Made by a program: the position numbers and the translations under genes
The notes under the pieces: model-generated
Databases searched by the model: none
The model's input: the letters and a program-made list of their open reading frames with translations, nothing else
What the model was told of the DNA's origin: nothing
From: Massilia sp. BJB1822
GTDB lineage: Bacteria > Pseudomonadota > Gammaproteobacteria > Burkholderiales > Burkholderiaceae_D
Direction of reading: 5' to 3'
NCBI RefSeq assembly: GCF_013369485.1
Contig: NZ_JABWEB010000017.1
Span: 1 to 64,000 of the forward strand
Length of the DNA stretch: 64,000 nucleotides
Shown: one piece after another, positions 18,246-26,689 of the stretch
How positions within the stretch are numbered: the stretch's first letter is position 1
Layout: the number at the start of each line of letters is the position of its first letter

Positions 18246-18917
18246 TCAGCGCAGCAATTCGTAGGGACCGCCGCGTTCCAGCGCGCGCTGATAGGCGGGG
18301 CGGGCATGGATGCGCTGCAGGAAGGCCGCCAGGCGCGGCCGCGCGCCATCGAGGCCGCCGCGCGCCGTGGCCGCTTCGAGCGGGAAGCTCATCTGGATAT
18401 CGGCCGCGCTGAACGCGCTGCCGGCAAACCACTCGCTGCCGGCCAGCTCGCCTTCCAGATAGTCGAGGTGCTGCCGGATCTGCGGCAGGATGTAGCTCTT
18501 CTTTACCTTACCCGCGATGGCTTTGGCGATGGGACGCACGAAGAACGGCGCGGGCGCGCTTTCCACGCGGTCAAAGACCAGCTTCATCAGCAGCGGCGTC
18601 ATCAGCGAGCCTTCGGCATAGTGCAGGAAATAGCGCCAGCGCAGCTTGTCCGGCGTGCCGGCCGGCGGCACCAGGCGGCCATCGCCATACTTCTCCACCA
18701 GGTATTCGATGATGGCGCCCGATTCGGCCACCAGCACCTCCCCATCCTGGATCACGGGCGACTTGCCCAGCGGATGAATCTTGCGCAGCTCAGGCGGCGC
18801 CAGCATGGTCTTGGCATCGCGCTGATAGCGCGCGATCTCGTAATCGAGGCCCAGCTCTTCCAGCAGCCACAGCACGCGCTGCGAACGGGAGTTGTTGAGG
18901 TGGTGGACTGTAATCAT
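18246..18917 (-). CDS. Glutathione S-transferase family protein
   Basis: The 223-residue product has a thioredoxin-fold N-terminal domain, ITVHHLNNSRSQRVLWLLEELGL. It carries the glutathione-binding GKSPVIQDG and the ESGAIIEYL motif near residue 65, then an all-helical C-terminal domain. The N-terminal Ser in NNSRSQ is a candidate catalytic residue, as in similar bacterial GSTs. The start at 18917 gives the family N-terminus; earlier in-frame ATGs at 18941 and 18929 add residues with no family match. The substrate is unknown. It is one of three GST genes in the window, none closely similar to the others. Confidence 0.88.
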   Translation of the reverse strand: MITVHHLNNSRSQRVLWLLEELGLDYEIARYQRDAKTMLAPPELRKIHPLGKSPVIQDGEVLVAESGAIIEYLVEKYGDGRLVPPAGTPDKLRWRYFLHYAEGSLMTPLLMKLVFDRVESAPAPFFVRPIAKAIAGKVKKSYILPQIRQHLDYLEGELAGSEWFAGSAFSAADIQMSFPLEAATARGGLDGARPRLAAFLQRIHARPAYQRALERGGPYELLR

Positions 18918-18992
18918 GCGCGCTCTCATGGCAGGTAGCAAAGGCTTGCCAGCTTAGCATGGAGTCCACGACGATATGCGGCAGGGTCGGCC

Positions 18993-19367
18993 TTATAACT
19001 TACTGCGGTAGATTACGGCAGGCAGCAGGGCAAAATGGGCATCACAGGTCAGCAAGGTAGCGTTATGGCGCAATGCCGTGGCATAAATCACCGCATCGGC
19101 TAGCGCCAAACCATATTGGCGATGCAGATTCGCGGCCCGCAATGCTGTCGGCGTATCGAGCGGAAGCACCACGCACTGACGTGTATAACGCATCATTTGA
19201 CGCACCGCGTGCGAGCCGGCAGTTCTATGCAGCCACTTCGCCAGTTCCAGTTGCACGATAGTCGGCACCAGGCATTGCTGCCGGCTGGGCAACTCGGGGC
19301 CAAGCAAACGGCCGAACCGGGTATCCGCCAGCCACTCGATCCAGACTGAGGTATCAACTACGCGCAT
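18993..19367 (-). CDS. vapC: VapC-type PIN-domain toxin ribonuclease
   Basis: VapC toxins cleave specific RNAs with a four-acidic-residue metal site. The 124-residue product has VVDTSVWIEW (Asp5), the conserved Glu in VQLELAKWL near residue 41, Asp in LALADAVIYATAL near residue 93 and the last Asp in LLTCDAHFALLP. All four expected acidic positions are present, so this toxin looks intact. Its ATG overlaps the antitoxin stop by one base (TGATG), so toxin translation depends on the antitoxin. Confidence 0.9.
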   Translation of the reverse strand: MRVVDTSVWIEWLADTRFGRLLGPELPSRQQCLVPTIVQLELAKWLHRTAGSHAVRQMMRYTRQCVVLPLDTPTALRAANLHRQYGLALADAVIYATALRHNATLLTCDAHFALLPAVIYRSKL

Positions 19368-19636
19368 CAGTAACGGTCTTGCCGGTCGCGATAATTGTCG
19401 GTGGCCGCGCCTCTAGCCATGCCACGCAGCTTTTCCAGCTCGGCATCCTGCACAATAAGCGGCTGGTGTTCAGTTGGTGCTGGCGCGAGCCGGGCGGCAT
19501 GCAGTGGAAGCAGCCGCAATCCGGCACCGGACGGGATCAGCAGGAAGCGCTGACCAGCCTGCCAGGCTCGTGCGGCAACAATTTCCGATGGAATGGTCAG
19601 CGTCCAATTCTCGCTGAGTTGAGTGGTCATGCGCAT
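19367..19636 (-). CDS. vapB: AbrB/MazE-type antitoxin (VapB)
   Basis: The 89-residue antitoxin starts with a swapped-hairpin AbrB-like DNA-binding segment (NWTLTIPSEIVAARAWQAGQRF) and ends with a charged tail that would wrap around VapC. A GGAGGGCTCC ribosome site precedes the first ATG; a second in-frame ATG follows two codons later. The gene overlaps vapC by one base. The inverted repeat at 19663-19685 upstream is a candidate autoregulatory operator. Confidence 0.85.
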   Translation of the reverse strand: MRMTTQLSENWTLTIPSEIVAARAWQAGQRFLLIPSGAGLRLLPLHAARLAPAPTEHQPLIVQDAELEKLRGMARGAATDNYRDRQDRY

Positions 19637-19662
19637 GGAGCCCTCCTACCGAATGCCTCGAT

Positions 19663-19685
19663 AGGAGTATAGGCCGATACTACCT
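19663..19685. promoter_or_regulatory. Candidate VapB operator
   Basis: AGGAGTAT and ATACTACCT form an inverted repeat around a six-base centre, with one extra base on the right arm. It lies about 27 bases upstream of the vapB start. VapBC complexes usually bind such a repeat to repress themselves. No binding data can be inferred. Confidence 0.35.
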
Positions 19686-19721
19686 GCCGCGTTGTTGCGC
19701 TGGCGCAGGCGGCAGCTGGTT

Positions 19722-20033
19722 TCAGCGCTGCACGTGCAGGGTGATGACGCGACGGGCGGGGCCGCCGCTGGAGGACGATGGCGGGGTCGGGCCGCTGCTG
19801 CCGCCCGCGCCTTTGCCGCCGGCGCCGCTATCGCTGTCGCAGGAGCCGCAGGAACCGCAGCCGCTGCCGCAACTGGCGCTGGTGCGGAAGAACTTGGCGG
19901 TCTTGTCCTGGTTGAAGCCGCGCTGGCTCAGGAAGTGGACAATGCGGCGGCGCCAGGCGGCAGGCAGAAAGCGCGCGCTGGCGTGCAGCGCGGCAACCGC
20001 GATGACCAGTCCAACGATGATTTCCTGCCACAT
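19722..20033 (-). CDS. DUF6587-like Cys-rich membrane protein following feoB
   Basis: The 103-residue protein has one N-terminal membrane helix (about residues 4-20), a basic stretch (WRRRIVHFLSQRGF) and then the cysteine cluster C55, C59, C62, C65 in a CX3CX2CX2C spacing. A Ser/Gly/Pro-rich tail ends in VITLHVQR. It starts three bases after the feoB stop behind a GGAGG ribosome site, so it belongs to the feo operon. Small proteins follow feoB in many bacteria (FeoC, or the FeoB-associated Cys-rich protein). This resembles the DUF6587 group and may play a like part in ferrous transport or Fe-S sensing; that role is inferred from position and cysteines only. Confidence 0.72.
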   Translation of the reverse strand: MWQEIIVGLVIAVAALHASARFLPAAWRRRIVHFLSQRGFNQDKTAKFFRTSASCGSGCGSCGSCDSDSGAGGKGAGGSSGPTPPSSSSGGPARRVITLHVQR

Positions 20034-20036
20034 GGT

Positions 20037-21929
20037 TCAGCCTCCGGTGAAGTAGGTGGCGATACGGAAGGTCAGGAAGGACGCGCCGTAAGCCAGGGCA
20101 AACATATAGCCCGCCATCAGCAGCGGATAGCGCCAGCTGTTGGTCTCGCGCTTGACCACGGACAGCGTGGACAGGCATTGCGGCGCGAAGATATACCAGG
20201 CCATCAGCGACAGCGCGGTAGCCAGCGGCCAGCTGCCGCCGATCACCGGCACCAGCGTGGCGGCCAGTTCGTCGCCAGTCTGGGACAGGGCATACACCGT
20301 GCCCAGCGCGCCCACCGCCACTTCGCGCGCCGCCATGCCCGGCACCAGCGCGATGCAGATCTGCCAGTTGAAGCCGATCGGCGCGAAGATGTATTCCAGG
20401 CCGCGGCCCAGCAGGCCGGCCAAGCTGTAGTAGATCGGCGGATGCACGGCATCGGCCGGCGCGCCGGGGAAGCTGGAGAGCGCCCACAGCAGGATCATCA
20501 AGGTCAGGATCAGGGTGCCGACGCGCATCAGGAAGGTGCGCGCGCGCTCCCACAGGCCCAGCGCCAGGTTCTGCAGATGCGGCCAGTGATAGCTGGGCAG
20601 TTCCAGCATCAGCGGCTGCAGGCGCTTGCTGCCGAAGCTGCGCTTCATCACCCAGGCCACAGCCATGGCCGAAATAATGCCGGCAAAGTAAAGGCCGAAC
20701 AGCACCAGGCCTTGCAGGCTCATGAAGCCCAGCACGTCGCGCTCGGGAATGAAGGCGGCGATGATCAGGGTATAGATCGGCAGGCGCGCCGAGCAAGTCA
20801 TCAGCGGCGCGATCATGATGGTGACCAGGCGGTCGCGCGGATTCTGGATGGTGCGCGCGGCCATCACGCCCGGCACGGCGCAGGCAAAGCTCGACAGCAG
20901 CGGAATGAAGGCGCGGCCCGACAGGCCGACGCCGCCCATCATGCGGTCCAGCAGGAAGGCGGCGCGCGGCAGATAGCCGCAGTCTTCCAGCACCAGAATG
21001 AAGAAGAACAGGATCAGGATCTGCGGCAGGAAGACCAGCACGCTGCCCACCCCGCCCAGAATGCCTTCAACCAGCAGGCTGCGCAGCACGCCCTCGGCCA
21101 TATGCTCCTTGACCAGCTCGCCCAAGTGGCCGACCCCGCCTTCGATCATGTCCATCGGCACTTCGGCCCAGCTGAACACGGCCTGGAACACGAGGAACAT
21201 CAGGAGCGCCAGGATGATCGGGCCGGCCACCGGATGCAGCACCACATGGTCGATCTTCTCGCTGCGGTCTTCCTTGCCGTGGGGGTCGCTGGTGACGGCG
21301 GCCAGAATGCGGCGCACTTCGCGCTGGGTGTCCTCGACCGAGACGGCGTCGATGGCGGCCAGCGGCTGCGGCGCGGTTTTGCTGATCGGCCACAGTGCAT
21401 CGAGGGCGCGCAGCAAGGACTTTTCGCCGCCGCTCTGCACGGCCACGGTTTCCACCACGGGCATGCCCAGTTCCTGCGCCAGCTTGGCCGCGTCGATCGC
21501 GATGCCGCGCTTCTTGGCCACATCGACCATGTTCAGGCACAGCAGCATCGGCAGGCCGAGGCGCTTGATCTCCAGCACCAGGCGCAGGTTCAGGCGCAGA
21601 TTGGTGGCGTCGACCACGCACACCACGACGTCGGGCGCGGCGTCGCCGGCGCGCAGGCCGGCCACCACGTCGCGCGTGATCGCTTCATCGGGCGTGTGGG
21701 CGCTCAGGCTATAGGCGCCCGGCAAGTCCAGCACGCGGAAGGGATGGCCCTCGGGCGACGTGAACTGCCCTTCCTTGCGCTCGATGGTGACGCCGGCATA
21801 GTTGGCGACCTTTTGGCGCGAGCCGGTCAGACGGTTGAACAAGGCGGTCTTGCCGCAATTCGGATTGCCGAGCAAAGCGACCATCGGCAGCTGCGTCACA
21901 GGCGACGCAGGTTTTTCTACTGCACCCAT
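20037..21929 (-). CDS. feoB: Ferrous iron transporter FeoB
   Basis: FeoB is the inner-membrane ferrous-iron permease with an N-terminal G-protein domain. The 630-residue product has G1 ALLGNPNCGKTALFNRLTG at about residue 20, the VANYAGVT switch, G3 DLPGAYSL near residue 70 and G4 LNMVDVAKK near residue 133. The membrane domain has paired Gate motifs, including FLLDRMMGGVGLSGRAFIPLLSSFACAVPGVMAARTI near residue 340. It starts three bases after feoA. The C-terminus is shorter than in E. coli FeoB (773), as in many betaproteobacteria. Confidence 0.96.
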   Translation of the reverse strand: MGAVEKPASPVTQLPMVALLGNPNCGKTALFNRLTGSRQKVANYAGVTIERKEGQFTSPEGHPFRVLDLPGAYSLSAHTPDEAITRDVVAGLRAGDAAPDVVVCVVDATNLRLNLRLVLEIKRLGLPMLLCLNMVDVAKKRGIAIDAAKLAQELGMPVVETVAVQSGGEKSLLRALDALWPISKTAPQPLAAIDAVSVEDTQREVRRILAAVTSDPHGKEDRSEKIDHVVLHPVAGPIILALLMFLVFQAVFSWAEVPMDMIEGGVGHLGELVKEHMAEGVLRSLLVEGILGGVGSVLVFLPQILILFFFILVLEDCGYLPRAAFLLDRMMGGVGLSGRAFIPLLSSFACAVPGVMAARTIQNPRDRLVTIMIAPLMTCSARLPIYTLIIAAFIPERDVLGFMSLQGLVLFGLYFAGIISAMAVAWVMKRSFGSKRLQPLMLELPSYHWPHLQNLALGLWERARTFLMRVGTLILTLMILLWALSSFPGAPADAVHPPIYYSLAGLLGRGLEYIFAPIGFNWQICIALVPGMAAREVAVGALGTVYALSQTGDELAATLVPVIGGSWPLATALSLMAWYIFAPQCLSTLSVVKRETNSWRYPLLMAGYMFALAYGASFLTFRIATYFTGG

Positions 21930-21932
21930 TAT

Positions 21933-22205
21933 TTATTCCGGTTGGATCGAAATCAGCGCGGCTTCAAAGCGGCGCAAAGCAAAAGTGGCGTTGCCGACCT
22001 TGATGGCCAGCGGCTCGCCGCCCGGCATGCCGCGTTTCAGCATGCGGATGCGCTCGCCCGGCACGAAGCCCAGCTCCATCAGGCGGCGCGGCAGATCGGC
22101 CCCATCTTCCATATCGCCCGGATTGCCCGGCGCAATATGGACCACAGTACCGCTTTTCCCGACGCCCAGCGTGTCGAGACTGATCAGGGAAGGCGCTTGT
22201 GTCAT
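21933..22205 (-). CDS. feoA: Ferrous iron transport protein A FeoA
   Basis: FeoA is a small cytoplasmic SH3-like protein needed for FeoB function. The 90-residue product has the typical LMELGFVPGERIRMLKRGMPGGEPLAIKVGNATFALRRFEAALI. It is first in feoA-feoB-Cys-rich protein and divergent from bfd. A TATAAT on the minus strand at 22257-22262 is a plausible -10. A weak Fur-like sequence (22244-22262, 12 of 19 consensus bases) overlaps it, and a stronger box lies at 22340. Confidence 0.94.
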   Translation of the reverse strand: MTQAPSLISLDTLGVGKSGTVVHIAPGNPGDMEDGADLPRRLMELGFVPGERIRMLKRGMPGGEPLAIKVGNATFALRRFEAALISIQPE

Positions 22206-22315
22206 GGGGTATTTCCAGTCTGTACGGCAGAAAATTCTGCGAAGAAATAAGTACTCATTATAAGGTCAATGCGAATGGTTTGTATTTGCACGGATTGCTT
22301 GCATTGTACGCCTGC

Positions 22316-22358
22316 TTGAGGCAAAATGGGAACCGTAATGATAATGATTCTCATTAAG
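22316..22358 (+). promoter_or_regulatory. Fur-box-containing promoter of bfd (feo/bfd divergent region)
   Basis: TTGAGG (22316-22321), an 18-base spacer and GATAAT (22340-22345) form a likely promoter reading toward bfd. A Fur box at 22340-22358, GATAATGATTCTCATTAAG, matches 15 of 19 bases of the E. coli consensus and overlaps the -10 element, as expected for repression by Fe-Fur. It lies between feoA (minus) and bfd (plus) and may serve both. Confidence 0.78.
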
Positions 22359-22453
22359 TAAGAAGCAAGGGTGTCGAAAGTACCAGCTCTTACAAATGAG
22401 CATCAGTCCCGGATTCCAGCCCAACCACTATCAGCCAGACCGAAGGTGTTTCG

Positions 22454-22660
22454 ATGATTGTTTGCGTGTGCAACAACATTTCCGACCGTGAAATCCGCCA
22501 GGCCGTCGACATGGGCCTGACCACAATGGCCGAACTGCGCCGCGATCTGGGCGTGGCCACTTGCTGCGGCAAATGCCACCCCTGCGCCAAAGGCGTGCTC
22601 AACGAGCACCTCAAGCACCTCAACGAAACAGTGTTAACACGCCCCGCCGTTATAGCTTAA
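22454..22660 (+). CDS. bfd: Bacterioferritin-associated ferredoxin Bfd
   Basis: Bfd is a [2Fe-2S] protein that reduces the heme of bacterioferritin so stored iron can leave. The 68-residue product has C4-x-C6 and C38-x2-C41 in the BFD-fold pattern IVCVCNNISDREIRQAV and CCGKCHPC, with extra Cys37 and Cys44. GAAGGTGTTTCG before the ATG supports the start. Iron-starvation control by the Fur box upstream fits its role of releasing iron; bfr lies 4 kb away in the same iron island. A TonB-like gene follows 9 bases downstream. Confidence 0.93.
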   Translation: MIVCVCNNISDREIRQAVDMGLTTMAELRRDLGVATCCGKCHPCAKGVLNEHLKHLNETVLTRPAVIA

Positions 22661-22669
22661 GGAAAAGCA

Positions 22670-23368
22670 ATGAGTACGATGACCATCTCCGCCCCGCAAG
22701 CCAATCTGAGCCAGATGATCGCCGATCTGTGGCAGGAAAAAGGCGCGAAGATCAGCAAGCTGACGATGATCGCCGTAGCTCACCTGGGTCTGTTTTACGG
22801 CCTGCAAAGCGGCATGATGCGCGACGCCGTGCAAATGCTGCCGCAAGTGGTGGAAGTGACGTTCGTGGCCGCGCCCGAGCCGCCCAAGCCCGCCCCGGCG
22901 CCGAAGCTGGTGGAAGTGGCGACCAAGGCGCCGGTGATCGCGCCGCCGCCCCTGCCCATCATCACCACGCCGGTGGAAAACACCATCACCGTACAGCACA
23001 CCCCGCCGAAACAAAGCGAAGCCGCGCCGTCCGCCCCAGCCGTGGTGGCAGCGCCCGCCGCCCCCCCTGCTCCGCCCGTGCCGGCCACGCCGCGCACCGT
23101 GACGGGCGTCGAATACATCCGCGCGCCGCAGCCGGTCTACCCCTCGATCTCGCGCCGCATGGGCGAATCGGGCGTGGTCACCCTGCGCGTGCTGATCAGC
23201 GAAAAAGGTCTGCCCGAGCAAGCCACCGTGCAGAAATCCTCCGGCTCCAACAATCTGGACGAAGCCGGCCGCCAGGCCGCCATGCGCAGCCTGTTCAAGC
23301 CCTTCATGGAAGACGGCAAGCCGGTCCCAGTCTACGTGCTGGTGCCGATCAACTTCCAGCTATCCTAA
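22670..23368 (+). CDS. tonB: TonB-family energy transducer
   Basis: TonB proteins pass proton-motive energy from ExbBD to outer-membrane receptors. The 232-residue product has one N-terminal membrane segment (about residues 31-50), a Pro/Ala-rich periplasmic spacer (residues 65-145) and the TonB C-terminal domain (about 150-232, beginning EYIRAPQPVYPSISRRMGESG). The family YP motif and the RSLFKPFMEDGKPVPVYV end are present. The cytoplasmic N-terminus is unusually long (about 30 residues). AAGGAAAAGCA precedes the ATG. No exbBD genes are nearby. It follows bfd under the Fur-type promoter and probably serves the siderophore receptor encoded at 24232. Confidence 0.9.
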   Translation: MSTMTISAPQANLSQMIADLWQEKGAKISKLTMIAVAHLGLFYGLQSGMMRDAVQMLPQVVEVTFVAAPEPPKPAPAPKLVEVATKAPVIAPPPLPIITTPVENTITVQHTPPKQSEAAPSAPAVVAAPAAPPAPPVPATPRTVTGVEYIRAPQPVYPSISRRMGESGVVTLRVLISEKGLPEQATVQKSSGSNNLDEAGRQAAMRSLFKPFMEDGKPVPVYVLVPINFQLS

Positions 23369-23389
23369 ACCCGTACCGATCCCACCCCG

Positions 23390-23422
23390 GACCCGCCTGC
23401 TCACGCAGAGCGGGTCTTTTTT
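23390..23422 (+). terminator. Intrinsic terminator after tonB
   Basis: GACCCGC and GCGGGTC pair around a 13-base loop and are followed by six T. It ends the bfd-tonB transcript. Confidence 0.82.
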
Positions 23423-23435
23423 CGCCCCTACAGTT

Positions 23436-23482
23436 CAGCCCGTGTCCACCCTGGGGTCTGACCCCAAGGTGGACACGGGCTG
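23436..23482. repeat. Palindromic repeat, copy 1
   Basis: This 47-base element is a palindrome of 23-base arms around one T, with one mismatch. It has CCGTGTCC/GGACACGG outer parts and the GGGGTC-T-GACCCC core. The inner stem is ACCCT on the left and AAGGT on the right. The right flank continues GGGCAATAAA, similar to the flank of copy 2. It lies exactly between two converging terminators. Confidence 0.9.
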
Positions 23483-23488
23483 GGCAAT

Positions 23489-23512
23489 AAAAAAGGCGCG
23501 GAGACCGCGCCT
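23489..23512 (-). terminator. Intrinsic terminator after the PiuC-type gene
   Basis: Read on the minus strand, AGGCGCGG and CCGCGCCT pair around a three-base loop and run into six T. It ends the receptor-hydroxylase transcript. Confidence 0.85.
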
Positions 23513-23533
23513 TGGGGTGCTGGCTTTATGGGC

Positions 23534-24214
23534 TCAGGTGTCGGCCCACATGCGCAAAAGGTTGTGGTAGTGGCCGGCCAGGCCGACCATGGTTTCGTTG
23601 TCGCCGTGGGCGGCGCGCAGTTTCTGGATGTTCTGGTCGAGATCGAACAGCATCGAACGCTGCCAGTCGTCGCGCACCATGCTCTGGGTCCAGAGGAAGG
23701 AGGCGATGCGCTCGCCCGCCGTCACCGGCATCACGCGGTGCACGCTGCTCGACGGGTAGACGATGGCGTCGCCCGCCGGCAATTTGACTTCGTGCGCGCC
23801 ATAGGTATCCATCACCACCAGCTCGCCGCCTTCGTATTCGTCCGGCTCGCTGAGGAAGACCGTGGTCGAGACGTCCGAGCGCAGCTTGTCCAGGGTACCG
23901 GACGGCACGCGGATGGCGCCGTCGATATGCAGGCCGTAATGCTCGCCGCCGGCATAGCTGTTGAAGTAAGGCGGCAGGATGCGCAGCGGCAGCACGGCCG
24001 AGAAGAACAGCGGGTTGTTGCCCAGCGCCCGCATGATGATGTCCCCGAGTTCCAGCGCCAGCGGCGAGCCTTCCGCCAGCTGGCGGTTGCGCTTGACCTG
24101 GGCGCCTTGCGAGCCGACGCTGGCGCGGCCATCGACCCAGTCGGCTTGCGCCATCCGTTCGCGGAAGTATTTCACCTGCTCTGGCGTCAGAACGCCGGGG
24201 ACATGCAGCATCAT
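23534..24214 (-). CDS. piuC: PiuC/YbiX-family Fe(II)/2-oxoglutarate-dependent hydroxylase
   Basis: The 226-residue protein is a prolyl-4-hydroxylase-like dioxygenase. The iron ligands are visible as HID near residue 98 ([10 protein letters not shown]) and His near residue 159 ([10 protein letters not shown]), with the 2-oxoglutarate-binding Arg in GERIASFLW. PiuC/YbiX proteins are regularly paired with catecholate siderophore receptors, and here the gene starts 17 bases after the receptor stop in the same operon. The substrate is not established for the family. The first two codons are both ATG. Confidence 0.88.
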   Translation of the reverse strand: MMLHVPGVLTPEQVKYFRERMAQADWVDGRASVGSQGAQVKRNRQLAEGSPLALELGDIIMRALGNNPLFFSAVLPLRILPPYFNSYAGGEHYGLHIDGAIRVPSGTLDKLRSDVSTTVFLSEPDEYEGGELVVMDTYGAHEVKLPAGDAIVYPSSSVHRVMPVTAGERIASFLWTQSMVRDDWQRSMLFDLDQNIQKLRAAHGDNETMVGLAGHYHNLLRMWADT

Positions 24215-24231
24215 AGGATTGCTTTGCCTTC

Positions 24232-26523
24232 TCAGTACTTGAAGTTGGCGGTCAGGGTCGCGCTGCGGCCAGGACCGACGCCGGCGTAATGCGGCGAGGA
24301 GACCTTGTCGAAGTACAGCTTGTCGGTCAGATTCTGCACGTTCAGCTGCAGGCTGATGTGCTTGTTGACTTCATAGCTGGCCATCGCGTCGAAGCGGGTG
24401 TAGGCCGGCGCCCATTTATTGTTGTTGATGCTGGCGTAGACCTTGGACACATAGTTCAAGCCGCCACCGATGGTCAGGCCCGGCAGCACGCGGTAAGCGG
24501 TCCACAGCGAGGCGCTGTTTTTCGGCGTGGCAGGGAAGACATTGCCGTTGAACGGCGAAGCGCTCCATACCGGTTTCGCGGCGGTGCCAGTGTTGACGAA
24601 GCCATTGTCGTCGACGCGGCCGTTGAGCCAGGTGTAGCCGCCGAAGATCTGCCAGTCGTTGGTGAGATTGCCGCTGACGCCGAACTCGAAGCCTTCCACC
24701 GATTTCTTGCCGACGTTCTGGGTGCCGCCGTCCGGTGCGGTGACGCGGGCATTGTTCATCTTGCTCTTGAAGATGGCCGCGCTCAGCGACAGGCGGCGCG
24801 CCAGCACTTCCCACTTGGTGCCCAGCTCGAAGTTCTTGCTGTCCTGCGGTTTCAGGTTTTGCACGGTGGCAGACAGACCGTCCAGGCCGTCGCCGCCGTC
24901 ATTGCCCGGCGGGGTGGACGAGGTGCCGTAGGACACGTAGACGCTGCTATTGGCCGATGGCTTGTACACCAGGCCAGCCTGGTAGTTGGTGAAGTTGCTG
25001 TCGACCTTGGCGTACTGAGCGGCGGTGTTGACGCCGTTCAGGGTGTAGGCCGGCACGTTCAGCGTGCTGCGGAAGCTGTCCCAGCGCAGGCCCACGTTCA
25101 GCAGCCACTGCGGGTTGAATTCCAGGGTGTCGAAGACGTAGGCCGAACGCGTGTTGCTGACCACATTCGTCATATTCGGCGCCAGCGTGCGGGTGTAGAC
25201 CCAGGGATCGTGCGGGTTCGGGTTGACCAGGGTGGTGCAGTTGTACAGGGTTTCCGCGCCGGAGGTCGGGCAGGTGAAGCTGCCGGTCTTCGGATTGTTG
25301 GTGCCGGGCGTGAACAGATAGCTGCCGCGGTCCATTTCCTCGCGGCCGAACTCGATGCCGGCGGTGTAGCTGTGCTTGATGCCGGCAGCCTGGAATTCGC
25401 CGGTCAGCGCGGAGGCGTTGGCCAGGGACTTGGCCACCACGTCGCGCGTGTTGGCGCGGCGCCAGACGGTGCCGTACAGGGCCAGATTGCCTTTCGAGTC
25501 GTCCGGCTGGGTCCACACATAGTCATTGCTGGTGCGGCCGTAGCGGGTGACGTTGCGGAAGCTCATGCCGTTGCCGAAGTCGTGCTTGACGTCGATGGTG
25601 CCGATATCGCTCTTGGTGTCGCGGAAGTCGCGGTTGACCAGGCCGTAGAAGGTGTCGCGCGGCACGGAGACCGGGGTGCCATCGCCGTTCTTGGCGACGT
25701 TCGGGCCGCTGGTGAACGGATTGTTGAACGGCAGGCCGGTATCCGGCGTTTCGCTCGACTGCATATGGTAGTAGCTCAGGTTGACCTTGGTCGAACCGGT
25801 CAGGCCGAAGGCCACGGTGGGCGCGATGCCCCAGCGGTGGCCGCCGATCTCGTTACGGCCTGGCATATCGTTCTCATGCACCATCACGTTCAGGCGCAGC
25901 GCGGCGTTCTCGCCCAGCATGCGGTTGATGTCGGCGGTGGCGCGGTGGTATTTGGCCGAACCGAGGCTGACGCTGCCGGTACTGAAATTCTCGGCCTTGG
26001 CGGTTTTGCTGACCAGGTTGACGCCGCCACCGGCGGAGGAACGGCCGCCGTAAGCGGAGTTCGGGCCTTTCACCACTTCGATCTGTTCCAGCGCGAAGAT
26101 TTCGCGCGATTGCGAGCCGCTGTCGCGGATGCCGTCGATATAGGTGTCGGACTGGGCGTTGTAGCCGCGGATGAAGAGATTGTCGCCGACAGGATTGCCG
26201 CCTTCGGCAGCGCCGACGGTGATGCCGGGCACGGTGCGCAGCGCGTCGGTCAGGGACACGGCGCCAGTCTGCGCAATCACTTCGGCCGGCACCACGGTCA
26301 CGGATTTCGGCGTGTCCAGCAGCGGGGCGGTGAATTTGTCGGAGGCGGAGCGGGCTGGAGCCTGGAAATCGCTGGCCGCCTTGCCGGTGATGGTCACTTC
26401 CGGCATTTTCACGGTGGCAGGGGTGGTGTCGGCGCCTTCGGCGTGGAGGGCCAGCGGCATCGCCAGGGTGGCGATGGCGGTGAGCGTAGCTGGCGCGTGC
26501 TTGCGGCTCTTGATGTAGGACAT
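24232..26523 (-). CDS. TonB-dependent siderophore receptor, Fiu/PiuA type
   Basis: This outer-membrane receptor probably imports catecholate-type ferric siderophores. The 763-residue product has a signal peptide ending at ALHAEG, a plug domain (about residues 60-180, with [41 protein letters not shown]), then the 22-strand barrel. It closes on an aromatic residue (ATLTANFKY), as outer-membrane barrels do. AGGAAGAAG before the ATG at 26523 fixes the start; the frame extends 24 codons further without signal-peptide logic. Pairing with a PiuC-type hydroxylase supports the Fiu/PiuA class. A Fur-like box at 26580 lies in its promoter region. Confidence 0.9.
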   Translation of the reverse strand: MSYIKSRKHAPATLTAIATLAMPLALHAEGADTTPATVKMPEVTITGKAASDFQAPARSASDKFTAPLLDTPKSVTVVPAEVIAQTGAVSLTDALRTVPGITVGAAEGGNPVGDNLFIRGYNAQSDTYIDGIRDSGSQSREIFALEQIEVVKGPNSAYGGRSSAGGGVNLVSKTAKAENFSTGSVSLGSAKYHRATADINRMLGENAALRLNVMVHENDMPGRNEIGGHRWGIAPTVAFGLTGSTKVNLSYYHMQSSETPDTGLPFNNPFTSGPNVAKNGDGTPVSVPRDTFYGLVNRDFRDTKSDIGTIDVKHDFGNGMSFRNVTRYGRTSNDYVWTQPDDSKGNLALYGTVWRRANTRDVVAKSLANASALTGEFQAAGIKHSYTAGIEFGREEMDRGSYLFTPGTNNPKTGSFTCPTSGAETLYNCTTLVNPNPHDPWVYTRTLAPNMTNVVSNTRSAYVFDTLEFNPQWLLNVGLRWDSFRSTLNVPAYTLNGVNTAAQYAKVDSNFTNYQAGLVYKPSANSSVYVSYGTSSTPPGNDGGDGLDGLSATVQNLKPQDSKNFELGTKWEVLARRLSLSAAIFKSKMNNARVTAPDGGTQNVGKKSVEGFEFGVSGNLTNDWQIFGGYTWLNGRVDDNGFVNTGTAAKPVWSASPFNGNVFPATPKNSASLWTAYRVLPGLTIGGGLNYVSKVYASINNNKWAPAYTRFDAMASYEVNKHISLQLNVQNLTDKLYFDKVSSPHYAGVGPGRSATLTANFKY

Positions 26524-26579
26524 TTCTTCTTCCTGAGTTATTTTAAAAACAAGGACTTGCGATGCGGATAAAACGCAAA

Positions 26580-26594
26580 TGATAATAGTTTTCA
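26580..26594. promoter_or_regulatory. Fur-box core between receptor and bfr
   Basis: TGATAATAGTTTTCA matches 13 of 15 bases of the 7-1-7 Fur core TGATAATNATTATCA. It lies 57 bases upstream of the receptor start (minus) and 96 upstream of bfr (plus). Fe-Fur repression of the receptor is the expected effect; any effect on bfr is uncertain. Confidence 0.72.
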
Positions 26595-26615
26595 TTTACG
26601 TTAGCAATCCTGTCT

Positions 26616-26642
26616 TGCTGATACAACTTACGTGTATCAGCA
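26616..26642. promoter_or_regulatory. Perfect 10-7-10 dyad upstream of bfr
   Basis: TGCTGATACA and TGTATCAGCA are perfect inverted arms around a seven-base centre. The dyad ends 47 bases before the bfr start and begins 21 bases past the Fur core. It has no T-run and sits between divergent genes, so it is more likely an operator than a terminator. The regulator is not identified. Confidence 0.6.
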
Positions 26643-26689
26643 CCGCGTGGCAGAATGGCAGCATTAACCACCAAATAAGAAGGCCACAC

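Noticed and set aside
19692-22250. An 852-codon plus-strand frame opposite the feo genes
   Set aside because: It is antisense to feoAB, which carry every expected motif. The protein is Gln/His/Ala-rich noise.
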